Shown: positions 22,345 to 30,120 of the stretch, one piece after another | How the letters are laid out: the number at the start of each line of letters is the position of its first letter | Numbering within the stretch: position 1 is the first letter of the stretch | DNA from: Candidatus Mycolicibacterium alkanivorans | Lineage (GTDB): Bacteria; Actinomycetota; Actinomycetes; Mycobacteriales; Mycobacteriaceae | NCBI RefSeq assembly: GCF_022760805.1 | Contig: NZ_JAIVFL010000001.1 | Span: 310,001 to 374,000 of the forward strand | DNA length: 64,000 nt | Direction of reading: 5' to 3' | Notes under the pieces: generated by a model | Databases searched by the model: none | The model's input: the letters and a program-made list of their open reading frames with translations, nothing else | What the model was told of the DNA's origin: nothing | Made by a program: the position numbers and the translations under genes

Positions 22345-22656
22345 GTGGCGCGTGACGGTTCCCCCGACGACCCGAACAACTACTCGGACAGCGACTACCA
22401 GCAGTCCGGCCACCAACCCCAGACCGGCTATGGGCAGTATCCGCCGCCCGAGCCGACACCGTGGTACCGAAAACCGGCTGGACTGGTGGGCCTGGGTGTG
22501 CTGAGCGCGGTCGTGCTGGCCTTGCTGGTCTATGCGGTGGTGAAGTTCGCCGGCAGCAGCGGCAGTAGCCCGGACACGTCCACCACGTCGTCGACCTCCC
22601 CGTCGGGGGCGACGTCGTCGTCGGTGCCGGTTGCTCCGGGCCCGGGCGGTCAGTAA
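22345..22656 (+). CDS. Small single-pass membrane protein with PWYRK motif and Ser/Thr-rich tail
   Basis: This 103-aa protein starts at GTG 22345, 18 bp after the preceding stop. An acidic, Gln/Tyr-rich N-terminus (DPNNYSDSDYQQSGHQPQ) leads to PTPWYRKPAGLVG and one helix (about 45-65), then a Ser/Thr/Pro tail. It is a shorter version of its upstream neighbour, and the pair may be an old tandem duplication. The function is unknown. Confidence 0.7.
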   Translation: MARDGSPDDPNNYSDSDYQQSGHQPQTGYGQYPPPEPTPWYRKPAGLVGLGVLSAVVLALLVYAVVKFAGSSGSSPDTSTTSSTSPSGATSSSVPVAPGPGGQ

Positions 22657-22660
22657 CCCG

Positions 22661-22724
22661 CGCCGAACGTGTGGGTTATGCAGTGATTCAGCGGTTTTCG
22701 CCTGCATAGGCCCCACACTCGGCG
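22661..22724. terminator. Bidirectional terminator-like dyad between convergent genes
   Basis: The arms 22661-22683 (GCCGAACGTGTGGG and ATGCAG) and 22702-22724 (CTGCAT and CCCCACACTCGGC) pair with few mismatches around an 18-nt loop. The dyad lies between the small membrane-protein gene and the end of iniC, so it can terminate both. Arm sequences differ from the GCAGACGCA hairpins. Confidence 0.6.
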
Positions 22725-22729
22725 CACTC

Positions 22730-24214
22730 TCAGTAACCCCGCGACGCGTACCGAGCGACCAGCGCCTCGGCGCTGCGCACCGCCGCCCGGCAGGCCCTTG
22801 TGGTGAACGGGTCGTTGAGGGGATGTTCGGCGCGCCGGCGCCAGCGCTGCGCGGCGGCGAACGCCGCCCGCGGTCCGTCGTAGGGCGCGTCGGGAGTCAA
22901 CCCCAGCCTGCTGGCCGCGTCGGTCCCCGAACCGCCGATGATCCGCCGCAGTGAGGCCATCTCGTCGTCCGTCAACGTCGTTGGCCGCGAGCGCAGTTGG
23001 CTGAGCAGTCGCAGCTCCTCGAAGGCGTGGGTGTCGGCGAGCAGCGGGTCGATGTCGGCGATGATGTGGGGCGTGGCGGCGATCGGATGGGCCTCGACGA
23101 ACCGACGCAACGACACCAGCGCGGTATGGGCCTTCAACGACTCGGAGCGTTGGGCGAACTGCTGATCGATCACGTCGCGCAGTGCCACCAGTCCGCTGCG
23201 CTCCAGCAGCTCGTCAGCGAGACCGGCGGAATCCGTTACCCCCGAACGTAATACGGCGACCGAGATTCGAACCCCGAACATCCCGAACCGGTCCAGCAGC
23301 TGCGCGCGGGTGCTGGCGTCGACGGGCAGGCCAATGTCCGGGCGGACGAACCGGTCGACGCTGAGCATCGCCTTGTTCAGCTCGGCCGGGTCGACGGCAG
23401 CCAGCCGCCCCAGGGCCGCGAACTCGCTCTGCCGCAACGTCCGCGCGGTCAATGCCAACAATCCCGACACCGGGACCACGGCCTGACAGATGCCGGTGCG
23501 GTCCAGCTCCTCGGTGAACCGTTTGGCTACGTCGTTGGCCGACAGCATCGCGTCGAGACGCCCGGCGCCGATCTCGTCGGCGCGCGAAGCCACCCCGATG
23601 ACGCCAAGGGCACCCGACGACCCGCCGACGAGCTCACCGATCTGCTTGAGCAGTGCGATGTCGGCGGCGTTGAGGGTGCGCAGCAGGAACACCACCGCGT
23701 CGACGCGCGGCAGGCCGTCCTCGGGCACCAGCAGCCGCAGTGTGCGCTCGGAGACGTCCCGCGCCAGCGACGAGGTGCCCGGGGTGTCGATGATGGTGGC
23801 GTTGATGAGCTCGGCGGCCGGCCATTCCACATCGAGGTCGGCGACGTCGTTCGCGTCAAGACTGCCGAAGTCGAAGGTCAGGCCCCCATCGCGGACGATC
23901 GGCACGTTCGAGCGCCGGCCGCCGACGTGGTTGGCGGTGACCTTGGGGATGGGCCCGTGCCGGAACCAGGTGACGATGCGGGTGGCCTCAGTGGCATCGG
24001 TGGGTGCGATGGTCTCCCCCACCAGCGCGTTGACCAGGGTCGACTTGCCGGCCTTGAGCGTCCCGGCCAGCGCGATGCGGATCGGCTGGTTGAGCCGGCC
24101 GGCAATGCGGTCCAGCTCGTTGAAGACATCGGGGCGCTGTCGGTACGCGGGCTCGCCCTCGTACGCGCGACGGGCGCCGGCGAGGATGGCGCGGACCTGA
24201 TCGCTGGTGCTCAT
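22730..24214 (-). CDS. iniC: Dynamin-like GTPase IniC
   Basis: This 494-aa protein matches the length of mycobacterial IniC. It has the GTPase P-loop LAGTLKAGKSTLVNAL (about residues 44-59), the switch Thr region APTDATEATR, the DxxG motif in IIDTPGTSSLARD and a long helical C-terminal half. The family remodels the cell membrane and is induced by isoniazid and ethambutol. It is the last gene of iniB-iniA-iniC; 105 bp separate it from iniA. No transmembrane segment is evident. Confidence 0.93.
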   Translation of the reverse strand: MSTSDQVRAILAGARRAYEGEPAYRQRPDVFNELDRIAGRLNQPIRIALAGTLKAGKSTLVNALVGETIAPTDATEATRIVTWFRHGPIPKVTANHVGGRRSNVPIVRDGGLTFDFGSLDANDVADLDVEWPAAELINATIIDTPGTSSLARDVSERTLRLLVPEDGLPRVDAVVFLLRTLNAADIALLKQIGELVGGSSGALGVIGVASRADEIGAGRLDAMLSANDVAKRFTEELDRTGICQAVVPVSGLLALTARTLRQSEFAALGRLAAVDPAELNKAMLSVDRFVRPDIGLPVDASTRAQLLDRFGMFGVRISVAVLRSGVTDSAGLADELLERSGLVALRDVIDQQFAQRSESLKAHTALVSLRRFVEAHPIAATPHIIADIDPLLADTHAFEELRLLSQLRSRPTTLTDDEMASLRRIIGGSGTDAASRLGLTPDAPYDGPRAAFAAAQRWRRRAEHPLNDPFTTRACRAAVRSAEALVARYASRGY

Positions 24215-24319
24215 CGAGGGACGAGTCTACGGTTCGCCGAGTTGCGCGCTCGGGGGCTGCCCGGCACGCGTATGCCCGAGCCCCCGCACGTCGTGGCCAG
24301 CATCGTCGGCTCGTCGCGA

Positions 24320-26146
24320 TTATCTTGCCGGAAGCAGCTTTTCGGCGTTGTCGCTGACCTGACCCAGGATGTTGAGCTGACGCTCGAGCTCGTGGACGCG
24401 GTTGTTGCGCTCGGTTTCCTCCATCCGCGCGGCGGCGATGGTCGACTGCAGCGACTCGTTGAGCGAGCGGGTGGTCTGGTTGGCGATCTCGCGGTAGTGG
24501 TCACGCAGCTGGCGCTGGACGTTCTTGAGCCGGTCGCGGGACTCCTTGGTCACCACGAACAGGACGTCGTCGACGAAGCGGCGCAGGTTGGTCTTGGCCT
24601 CGTTGCGCACCCGCATCATCCGGTTCTCCATGTCCTCCTGGTAGGCCTTGCGGCCCAACAGCAGACCGGCACCCAGCGACAGGGGGTTGAACATGCCCAG
24701 GCCGGCCACCGAGGTCAGCATGCCGAACATCAGCACGCCGCCGTAGGAGCCACGCATGCTGGTGATCACCTTGTGTCCCTTGCCGATCGGCTTGGACTCA
24801 AGGCGCGCCAGCGACTTCAGCCGGCCCACACCCGCGCCCATCTCGCGGGCACTGACCTCGGGCATCTTGACCGCGTCGAGCCCGGCTTCGACGAAGGTGC
24901 GGGCGACCTCGGCGGCCAGCGCCTCGGCCCGCTGGTAGGCCCACACGAAGTTGTCGCCGACGGCGTTGGCGACGTCGTTCTCCACCTCGCCGCCGATCTC
25001 GGCCCAGTGCTGGGTCGGGTCGCAGGAGTCGATGACCTGCTCGGCGTGCTGGGTGATGGCGCGGAATCGGGCCCGCAGGTCATGGTCGACGTCGGCGGTC
25101 AGGTCGGCGATGCCGTCGTTGAGGACCTGCTGCCATAGCGCGGTCTGCTGCAGGGCGTCCTGAGCCTCCTGCTTGCGGCGCTCGAGGTCCTCGGTGAGCC
25201 GGCGGGCTTCGTCGGGATCGCTGAGGGCGGCCAGTTCGGAGTCCACCGCCAGCCTCAGATGTTCTGCCGCCGAATGAATTTCGGCTACGACGTGGTCGCG
25301 GACCCGATCGTTCTCCCGGGAGAGCACCTTGTCGGAGAGGAACTTCACGATCGCCGGGAAGTTGGACTCCTCGTTGAGTTCCTTGTCGCCGAGCGTGATG
25401 GCGTGGCTGCGCAGCAGCGAGGAAGCCGGGATCAGCGGCAGGTCCAGGCCCGCGCGCTGCAGGTGCGCGGTGTTGGCGGCCACGATCTGCCGCCAGAACG
25501 GGTACAGATCGGTTTTGGTGACCACGATCGCGCCGACGGGGCAGATTTCATGAGCCTGCCGGATGAACCTCATCTCCGGCTCGGTGAACTCCTGACTGGT
25601 GTCGCTGACCATCAACATCGCGTCGGCGTCGGGCAGCAGCCCGAGGGTCGCGGACAGGTGCGGCTGGCCGTGCCCGCCGACGCCGGGGGTGTCGATGAAG
25701 GTGAGGCCGCCCTTGAGCAGCGGGCTGGGGGCGCCGACCTCCACCCTGAGCACCTCGCGACCCGCGGCCTGCGGGGCGCGTCGGAGATCGTGGCGAATGT
25801 CGTCCACCGGAATGTCGACGATCTGCGGCTCCAAGCCCTCGCCGGCCGAGACGACCAGCCGCGCGCACGGTTGCTCGGCGTAGGTGACGACGGTGACCAT
25901 TGCCGTGGTCTCGTCGTCTCCGACGCGGGCCACCGGCACGTTGAGCAGCGAGTTGAGCAGCTGGCTCTTGCCCTGCTTGAGCTGGCCGGCGATCACCACC
26001 CGTATCTGCGGGTCGGAGATCCGGTCCTTGGCCACCGCCAGGCGGGCCACCAGGTCAGCGCGGTCGTTGATGGCGGCGATCGCGCTGGTGTGCTCGATCA
26101 GCTCGACGATCACCCTGACCCGGCGCGGGTCGTCCGGTTGCGTCAC
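24320..26146 (-). CDS. iniA: Dynamin-like GTPase IniA
   Basis: This 608-aa bacterial dynamin has the P-loop VIAGQLKQGKSQLLNSLL (about 50-67), the DxxG motif FIDTPGVGGHGQP and the base-specificity motif VVTKTDLYPFW. Helical bundle domains follow, with a hydrophobic paddle (GGVLMFGMLTSVAGLGMFNPLSLGAGLLLG) likely to insert into the membrane. IniA and IniC belong to the same GTPase family, and IniA promotes membrane fission in vitro. The start is GTG 26144-26146 behind GGGAGGA; the nearby ATG (26148) runs into a stop immediately. It follows iniB after a strong hairpin. Confidence 0.94.
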   Translation of the reverse strand: MTQPDDPRRVRVIVELIEHTSAIAAINDRADLVARLAVAKDRISDPQIRVVIAGQLKQGKSQLLNSLLNVPVARVGDDETTAMVTVVTYAEQPCARLVVSAGEGLEPQIVDIPVDDIRHDLRRAPQAAGREVLRVEVGAPSPLLKGGLTFIDTPGVGGHGQPHLSATLGLLPDADAMLMVSDTSQEFTEPEMRFIRQAHEICPVGAIVVTKTDLYPFWRQIVAANTAHLQRAGLDLPLIPASSLLRSHAITLGDKELNEESNFPAIVKFLSDKVLSRENDRVRDHVVAEIHSAAEHLRLAVDSELAALSDPDEARRLTEDLERRKQEAQDALQQTALWQQVLNDGIADLTADVDHDLRARFRAITQHAEQVIDSCDPTQHWAEIGGEVENDVANAVGDNFVWAYQRAEALAAEVARTFVEAGLDAVKMPEVSAREMGAGVGRLKSLARLESKPIGKGHKVITSMRGSYGGVLMFGMLTSVAGLGMFNPLSLGAGLLLGRKAYQEDMENRMMRVRNEAKTNLRRFVDDVLFVVTKESRDRLKNVQRQLRDHYREIANQTTRSLNESLQSTIAAARMEETERNNRVHELERQLNILGQVSDNAEKLLPAR

Positions 26147-26190
26147 ATGTCCTCCCAGTGCTCGCGTCTAACACCGTATGCATACGAAAC

Positions 26191-26217
26191 GGCGGGGACC
26201 GTCACCCGGTCCCCGCC
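26191..26217 (-). terminator. Perfect hairpin between iniB and iniA
   Basis: GGCGGGGACCG (26191-26201), loop tcacc, CGGTCCCCGCC (26207-26217) form an 11-bp perfect stem, just after the iniB stop and about 45 bp before iniA. It is strong enough to act as a partial terminator or RNA-processing stop, giving more iniB than iniAC mRNA. Confidence 0.65.
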
Positions 26218-26228
26218 GCCTCGTGCGC

Positions 26229-27170
26229 TCAGAACCCCAGGACGTGGTTGCCTGACGCCAGCAAGAGGTCGTGGCTGTTGTCGAGGTGGCTGTTCACCAG
26301 CGAGGCGTCATGGCTGTTGTCGTACAGCGACGTGTTCTGGTGTGCGGGCACCGAGTTGTCGGAGTGGTCCGACAGCGAGGTGGCGGTGTGGCCGTCGGTG
26401 TAGGTAGACGTCTCGCTGCTGACCACGGTGATATCCCCGCCGCCGGCGTTGCCGCCGGAGGTATGGCCGCCGCCGATGCCGATCAGGCTGCTGCCGCCGG
26501 CCGCTCCGCCACCATTGCCACCGCTGGCGTCGACGTCGTGGACCACCGGGCCGTTGTTGTCCTTGATGACGCTGCTGCCGCCGGTTGCGGTGGTGCCGTT
26601 GTCGTCGACCTGGCCGTGACCGATGGCGACGTTGGACCCGGTGCCCGCCCACACGTGGCCGTTGTTGACCTCGTTGCCGTTGCCGAGCACCGCACCGTCG
26701 CCGCTGACGATGTCACCGCCGCTGTCGCCGCCGACCACCACGCCGCCGTTGGTGGCGGTGTTGGTGGCCTTGTCGCCCAGGGTGATGTCACCGAAGCCGA
26801 GGTTGAATGCGCCCTGCTGGGCGTTGGCGCCGGCGCCCTGGCTGGGGCTCAGCAGTGAGGTGTCGTTGTGACTGGCCAGGTCGGTCTGCGGAGCGAACGT
26901 CGGCGAGGGCGCGTAGACCGGATCGAACGACGGGGCGTAGGCCGGCGCGAACCCGTACTGGTTGGACACCGCGCGCTGCAGGCCGACGATCGGGTCACCC
27001 CCGCCGAGCACCAGGCCGGGGACCGCGGTGGCGGCCACCGACGACAGCTGGGCGGCGGACACACCGGCCAGCCCGGCGTCGCGCAGGGACTGCTCCGGGG
27101 CTGCGACGAAGGCACGGGCCGCGGCCTCGTTACGGAACAGGTCGAGGATCCAGTCGATGATGGTGAGCAT
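26229..27170 (-). CDS. iniB: IniB, isoniazid-inducible Gly/Asn-rich protein
   Basis: The start ATG (27168-27170) behind AAAGG gives a 313-aa protein beginning MLTIIDWILDLFRNEAAARAFVAAPEQSLRDAGL, the conserved IniB N-terminal domain. The rest is low-complexity, first with Pro/Tyr/Ala segments (YAPSFDPVYAPSP), then Gly/Asn/Asp repeats (DKATNTATNGGVVVGGDSG and GNGNEVNNGHVWAGTGSN), then Ser/His/Asp-rich repeats of a SLVNSHLDNSHD type. A frame open upstream to 27263 lacks a ribosome site. IniB is the first gene of the cell-wall-stress operon; its molecular role is not known. The promoter region contains the TTAGGGG cluster at 27284-27323. Confidence 0.9.
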   Translation of the reverse strand: MLTIIDWILDLFRNEAAARAFVAAPEQSLRDAGLAGVSAAQLSSVAATAVPGLVLGGGDPIVGLQRAVSNQYGFAPAYAPSFDPVYAPSPTFAPQTDLASHNDTSLLSPSQGAGANAQQGAFNLGFGDITLGDKATNTATNGGVVVGGDSGGDIVSGDGAVLGNGNEVNNGHVWAGTGSNVAIGHGQVDDNGTTATGGSSVIKDNNGPVVHDVDASGGNGGGAAGGSSLIGIGGGHTSGGNAGGGDITVVSSETSTYTDGHTATSLSDHSDNSVPAHQNTSLYDNSHDASLVNSHLDNSHDLLLASGNHVLGF

Positions 27171-27283
27171 TGTCGGGACCTTTCGGGTAGTGCTCGCCGG
27201 GCCGTCCGGCGATCTGGAACTCACGGTATGGGCGCTCGACGAGCCCGGAAACGGGGTGCACACCCGTTGCCGACGCAGCGATG

Positions 27284-27323
27284 CTAGGGGTTAATGACGC
27301 ACGGCCGTTAGGGGATTAGGGGG
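27284..27323. promoter_or_regulatory. TTAGGGG motif cluster upstream of iniB (candidate IniR site)
   Basis: CTAGGGG (27284-27290), TTAGGGG (27308-27314) and TTAGGGGG (27316-27323) lie 115-155 bp upstream of the iniB start, followed by an inverted CCCTAGG (27325-27331). The same motif recurs three times before the second IniB-domain gene. IniR is encoded 2.8 kb away, so it is the natural candidate binder; this is inferred from recurrence only. Confidence 0.5.
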
Positions 27324-27345
27324 ACCCTAGGACAGCCCGCGGAAA

Positions 27346-27385
27346 CGCCGACACCCCCGCGTCGGGGGACGCGGGGGTGTCGGCG
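27346..27385 (-). terminator. 18-bp perfect hairpin downstream of the second IniB-domain gene
   Basis: The arms 27346-27363 and 27368-27385 (CGCCGACACCCCCGCGTC and its exact complement) enclose a GGGG loop. It starts 8 bp beyond the stop of the IniB-domain gene and lies just upstream of the iniB promoter motifs, so it should insulate iniB from read-through. Confidence 0.85.
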
Positions 27386-27392
27386 TGAGAGG

Positions 27393-27929
27393 TCAGAAAG
27401 GGTCGAAACCGGGGTGATGTGGGGGCGGATGGGAGTCGTCGGCGTGCTGGAGGTCCCAGCCGGCGTGCTCGGCCCAGTTGGGCAGCGACTCGGCCCCGGG
27501 CAGGTGATCGAGGCCGGAGTCGACGACCTGCGACGTCGAGTCGAGAGCCGTCAACCCGTCGACCGTCGGATCGACGCCGGCATCGGCGATCACCGAGTGC
27601 ACCGACTCGGCCGGCTGCGCGATGGCGTCGGTGATCACCGGATGCCCATCAGGTGCCGGGGCGGCCAGGTGCGCGTCGAACGCATCGAAAGCCGCCGTCG
27701 CTGCGCCACTCGCCCACACGTTGCCGTCCCCGACATGCGCGTCCCCGATCGTCGGCGCGGCCATCGACAACGAATCGGACACCATCGGGATCAGGTTGTT
27801 GACATCGACACTGGTCACGTCGGTCAGATGCGCGTCGGCGATCGCGCCGGCCGGATCGGCGGCGTACCGCGCCGCGGCATCGGGATCCCGCACCAGCGAC
27901 ATCACGAAGTCGAGCAACGAGTTTGCCAT
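27393..27929 (-). CDS. IniB N-terminal domain-containing protein (Rv0340-like)
   Basis: This 178-aa protein shares the IniB-type N-terminal domain: MANSLLDFVMSLVRDPDAAARYAADPAGAIADAHLTDVTSVDVNNLIPMV resembles the iniB start (DWILDLFRNEAAARAFVAAPEQSLRDAGL). The second half is Asp/His/Pro-rich (DDSHPPPHHPGFDPF) and probably disordered. From memory it equals Rv0340, which lies immediately before iniB in M. tuberculosis. It is co-oriented with iniBAC but isolated by an 18-bp hairpin. The IniB-like motif array lies upstream at 28047-28087. Confidence 0.85.
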   Translation of the reverse strand: MANSLLDFVMSLVRDPDAAARYAADPAGAIADAHLTDVTSVDVNNLIPMVSDSLSMAAPTIGDAHVGDGNVWASGAATAAFDAFDAHLAAPAPDGHPVITDAIAQPAESVHSVIADAGVDPTVDGLTALDSTSQVVDSGLDHLPGAESLPNWAEHAGWDLQHADDSHPPPHHPGFDPF

Positions 27930-28046
27930 GTCACGCCTTCTCTGCTCGCGCCGATAGTCACAGCACAGTGCCAGCTGATGCCAAGAATGCTATCGGCCGA
28001 AAACCTCGCCGTGATCGGTGCCGAACCCACCGCTGGGCATCCACCG

Positions 28047-28087
28047 TTAGGGGGTGTGATCTTAGGGGATCGTCTGCCATTAGGGGG
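28047..28087. promoter_or_regulatory. TTAGGGG motif cluster in the divergent promoter between the IniB-domain gene and the Hsp70-like gene
   Basis: TTAGGGGG (28047-28054), TTAGGGG (28062-28068) and TTAGGGGG (28080-28087) occur within 41 bp, all in the same orientation. They lie 118-158 bp upstream of the IniB-domain gene and 65-105 bp upstream of the Hsp70-like gene, so one site could control both directions. Together with the iniB cluster they form the best candidate regulon signal in the window. Confidence 0.5.
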
Positions 28088-28152
28088 TTTCTGCCCGGGA
28101 TCGGGGCGGTCAGCCACTATGGTGAGAACCGCCGCCGAGCACCGCTGAAGGG

Positions 28153-30114
28153 ATGTGCGAATTGAGCGACGCGCTGGGGTTGTCGATCGGGACGATCAAT
28201 CTGGTTGCAGCCCGCCCGGGCGCCCAGCCCGTCAGCCGCCGATCGGTGCTGACCCTATGGGGTAGCCGGCCCTCCGAGGTCGGGGTTCCCTCGCAGAACC
28301 CGGAGTTGACCAGTCCCAACCTGACTGAGGCCGGGCTGGTGCTGCGTGGCTTCGTCGAACGGGTGGGTGACCCGGTCCCCCTGGTCGCCGCCGACGGCTC
28401 ACCGCATCGCGGCGAAGATCTCGCCGCCGAGGCACTGGAGTCCGTGGCCCGCGCCGTCGACACCGGCGAACCTCCATCCACTGTCGTCATCGCGGTGCCC
28501 GCGTACTGGGGTGCTGGTGCCGTCGGAGCGCTGCGCGGTGCGCTGCGGGCCAAGCCCACCCTGGCACCCGGTGGGGTGCCACCCATGCTGATCTCGGATG
28601 CGACGGCGGCGCTGGCCGCCCTGCAGGTCGACCCCGGCCTGCCCACCCAGGGTGTGGTGGCACTGTGCGACGTCGGCGGCAGCGGCACCAACATCACGCT
28701 GGCCGATGCCGGCGCGAACCTGCAGCCGATCGGCGAGACCGTGCGCTTCGCGGAGTTCTCCGGTGAGCAGATCGACCAGGCGCTGCTGACCCACGTGCTG
28801 GCGGGAGCCCGCGAGGCGTCCAACGCCGACCCGGCCAGCACCGCCGCGGTCGGGGCACTCACCCGGCTGCGCGAGGAGTGCCGCCTGGCCAAGGAGCGGC
28901 TGTCGTCGGAGACAGCCACCGCGGTGCCGGCGGAGCTGCCCGGTGTCAGCTCCGACATCCGGGTCACCCGAACCGAGCTGGAGGGCCTGATCGCCGAGCC
29001 GCTGGCCGGTTTCCTCGACGCTCTTGGGGATGCGTTGGAACGCAACAGGATTCCCGCAGCCAACCTCGCCGCAGTGGCCACGGTTGGCGGGGGGGCAGCG
29101 ATTCCCGTTATCACACAAAGGCTTTCAGAAGAGTTGCGGGTTCCGGTGATCACCACGCCACGCCCTGAGCTCAACGCGTCGATCGGCGCGGCGTTGATCG
29201 CGGCACGCGGGTCGGCACCGGATGCGCCCACCGGCATGGCCGTCGCCGCCGCCGATGCACCCACGGGCCTGGCGCCGGCGGCGTGGGCGGCCGGGGCTGC
29301 GGGAGTAGCCGCGACCGAGTCGGCTTCCGACGGCTCGCCCTCGGCGACATTTCGCGCGCTGGCATGGTCGCAGGATGACGCGCCCGGTGAAGAGCCGGTG
29401 CCCTATTCCGGCGAGGACTACACCTTCGACTACGCGCAGCAGGCCGGCGGAGTCACCGGTGCTCGCCCGATGGTCGAGTTCGAGTCCGACGACCACGAGA
29501 CCGCACTCGTCGACACCCCGATGCCGTGGTATCGACGGCCTCCGTTGCTGTTCGGTATCGCCGCAGTGGTGGCCGCCCTGGCCGTCGGCGGCCTGGCGAT
29601 CACGCTAACCAGCAGCGACAGCAGCCCGACTACGACCACCACCCGGGTGACCAAGCCCGGTGAGCAGCCCGCCGACGCGCAGACCACGAATGTTGTTCCG
29701 CCGCAGACGGTTACCCTCACCGGATCGGATGGAAGCCCGACGGTGTCCACGGTTCCGCCGGCCACTACGACCGAACCGACGAGCGCGCCGTCGACCACGA
29801 CCACGCCCTCCACTACAACCACCACGACAACAACGACGACGACAACCACCACCACCACCACGACGACAGCGACCACCCCGCCCACCACCACAACCACACA
29901 GCCAACGACGACCACCGCCACCACCACCACCACCAACCCGCCGGTGACGACCACTACGGTCGCCCCGCCCACCACGACGGTCGCCCCGCCCACCACGACG
30001 GCAGCCCCGGTCACGACCACGGCTGCCTTGCCGACCACACAGTCGGTGCCGACGACGCACGCGGTGGTCAGCACGCAGACGCTGATCCCGGCAATCACCG
30101 TGCCGGGAAACTAA
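28153..30114 (+). CDS. Hsp70-like (actin-fold) single-pass membrane protein with Thr-rich tail
   Basis: This 653-aa protein has an Hsp70-type nucleotide-binding domain (about 1-355): LGLSIGTINLVAARPG (phosphate 1), VVIAVPAYWGAGAVGAL, VALCDVGGSGTNITLAD (phosphate 2) and ATVGGGAAIPVITQRLSEELRVPVITTPRPELNASIGAAL (adenosine motif). No substrate-binding domain follows. Instead there is PMPWYRRPPLLFG and one transmembrane helix (about 462-482), then 160 residues of Thr/Pro with long Thr runs. It therefore is probably a cytoplasmic ATP-sensing domain tethered to an extracytoplasmic stalk. The iniR gene follows after 6 bp, so the two are co-expressed. Start ATG 28153 (TTG 28162 possible). From memory it resembles Rv0312-type Pro/Thr-rich proteins. 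Confidence 0.85.
   Translation: MCELSDALGLSIGTINLVAARPGAQPVSRRSVLTLWGSRPSEVGVPSQNPELTSPNLTEAGLVLRGFVERVGDPVPLVAADGSPHRGEDLAAEALESVARAVDTGEPPSTVVIAVPAYWGAGAVGALRGALRAKPTLAPGGVPPMLISDATAALAALQVDPGLPTQGVVALCDVGGSGTNITLADAGANLQPIGETVRFAEFSGEQIDQALLTHVLAGAREASNADPASTAAVGALTRLREECRLAKERLSSETATAVPAELPGVSSDIRVTRTELEGLIAEPLAGFLDALGDALERNRIPAANLAAVATVGGGAAIPVITQRLSEELRVPVITTPRPELNASIGAALIAARGSAPDAPTGMAVAAADAPTGLAPAAWAAGAAGVAATESASDGSPSATFRALAWSQDDAPGEEPVPYSGEDYTFDYAQQAGGVTGARPMVEFESDDHETALVDTPMPWYRRPPLLFGIAAVVAALAVGGLAITLTSSDSSPTTTTTRVTKPGEQPADAQTTNVVPPQTVTLTGSDGSPTVSTVPPATTTEPTSAPSTTTTPSTTTTTTTTTTTTTTTTTTTATTPPTTTTTQPTTTTATTTTTNPPVTTTTVAPPTTTVAPPTTTAAPVTTTAALPTTQSVPTTHAVVSTQTLIPAITVPGN
29806..29940 (+). 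repeat. Threonine-codon (ACN) low-complexity tract
   Basis: About 135 bp of nearly unbroken ACC/ACG/ACA codons encode poly-Thr in the Hsp70-like gene. The tract is prone to slippage in-frame and produces a large valine-rich shadow frame on the other strand. Confidence 0.8.
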
Positions 30115-30120
30115 TCGGCC

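Noticed and set aside
29430..30098. 222-codon valine-rich frame opposite the Hsp70-like gene
   Set aside because: It is the reverse reading of the ACN threonine tract and has no start signal or domain.
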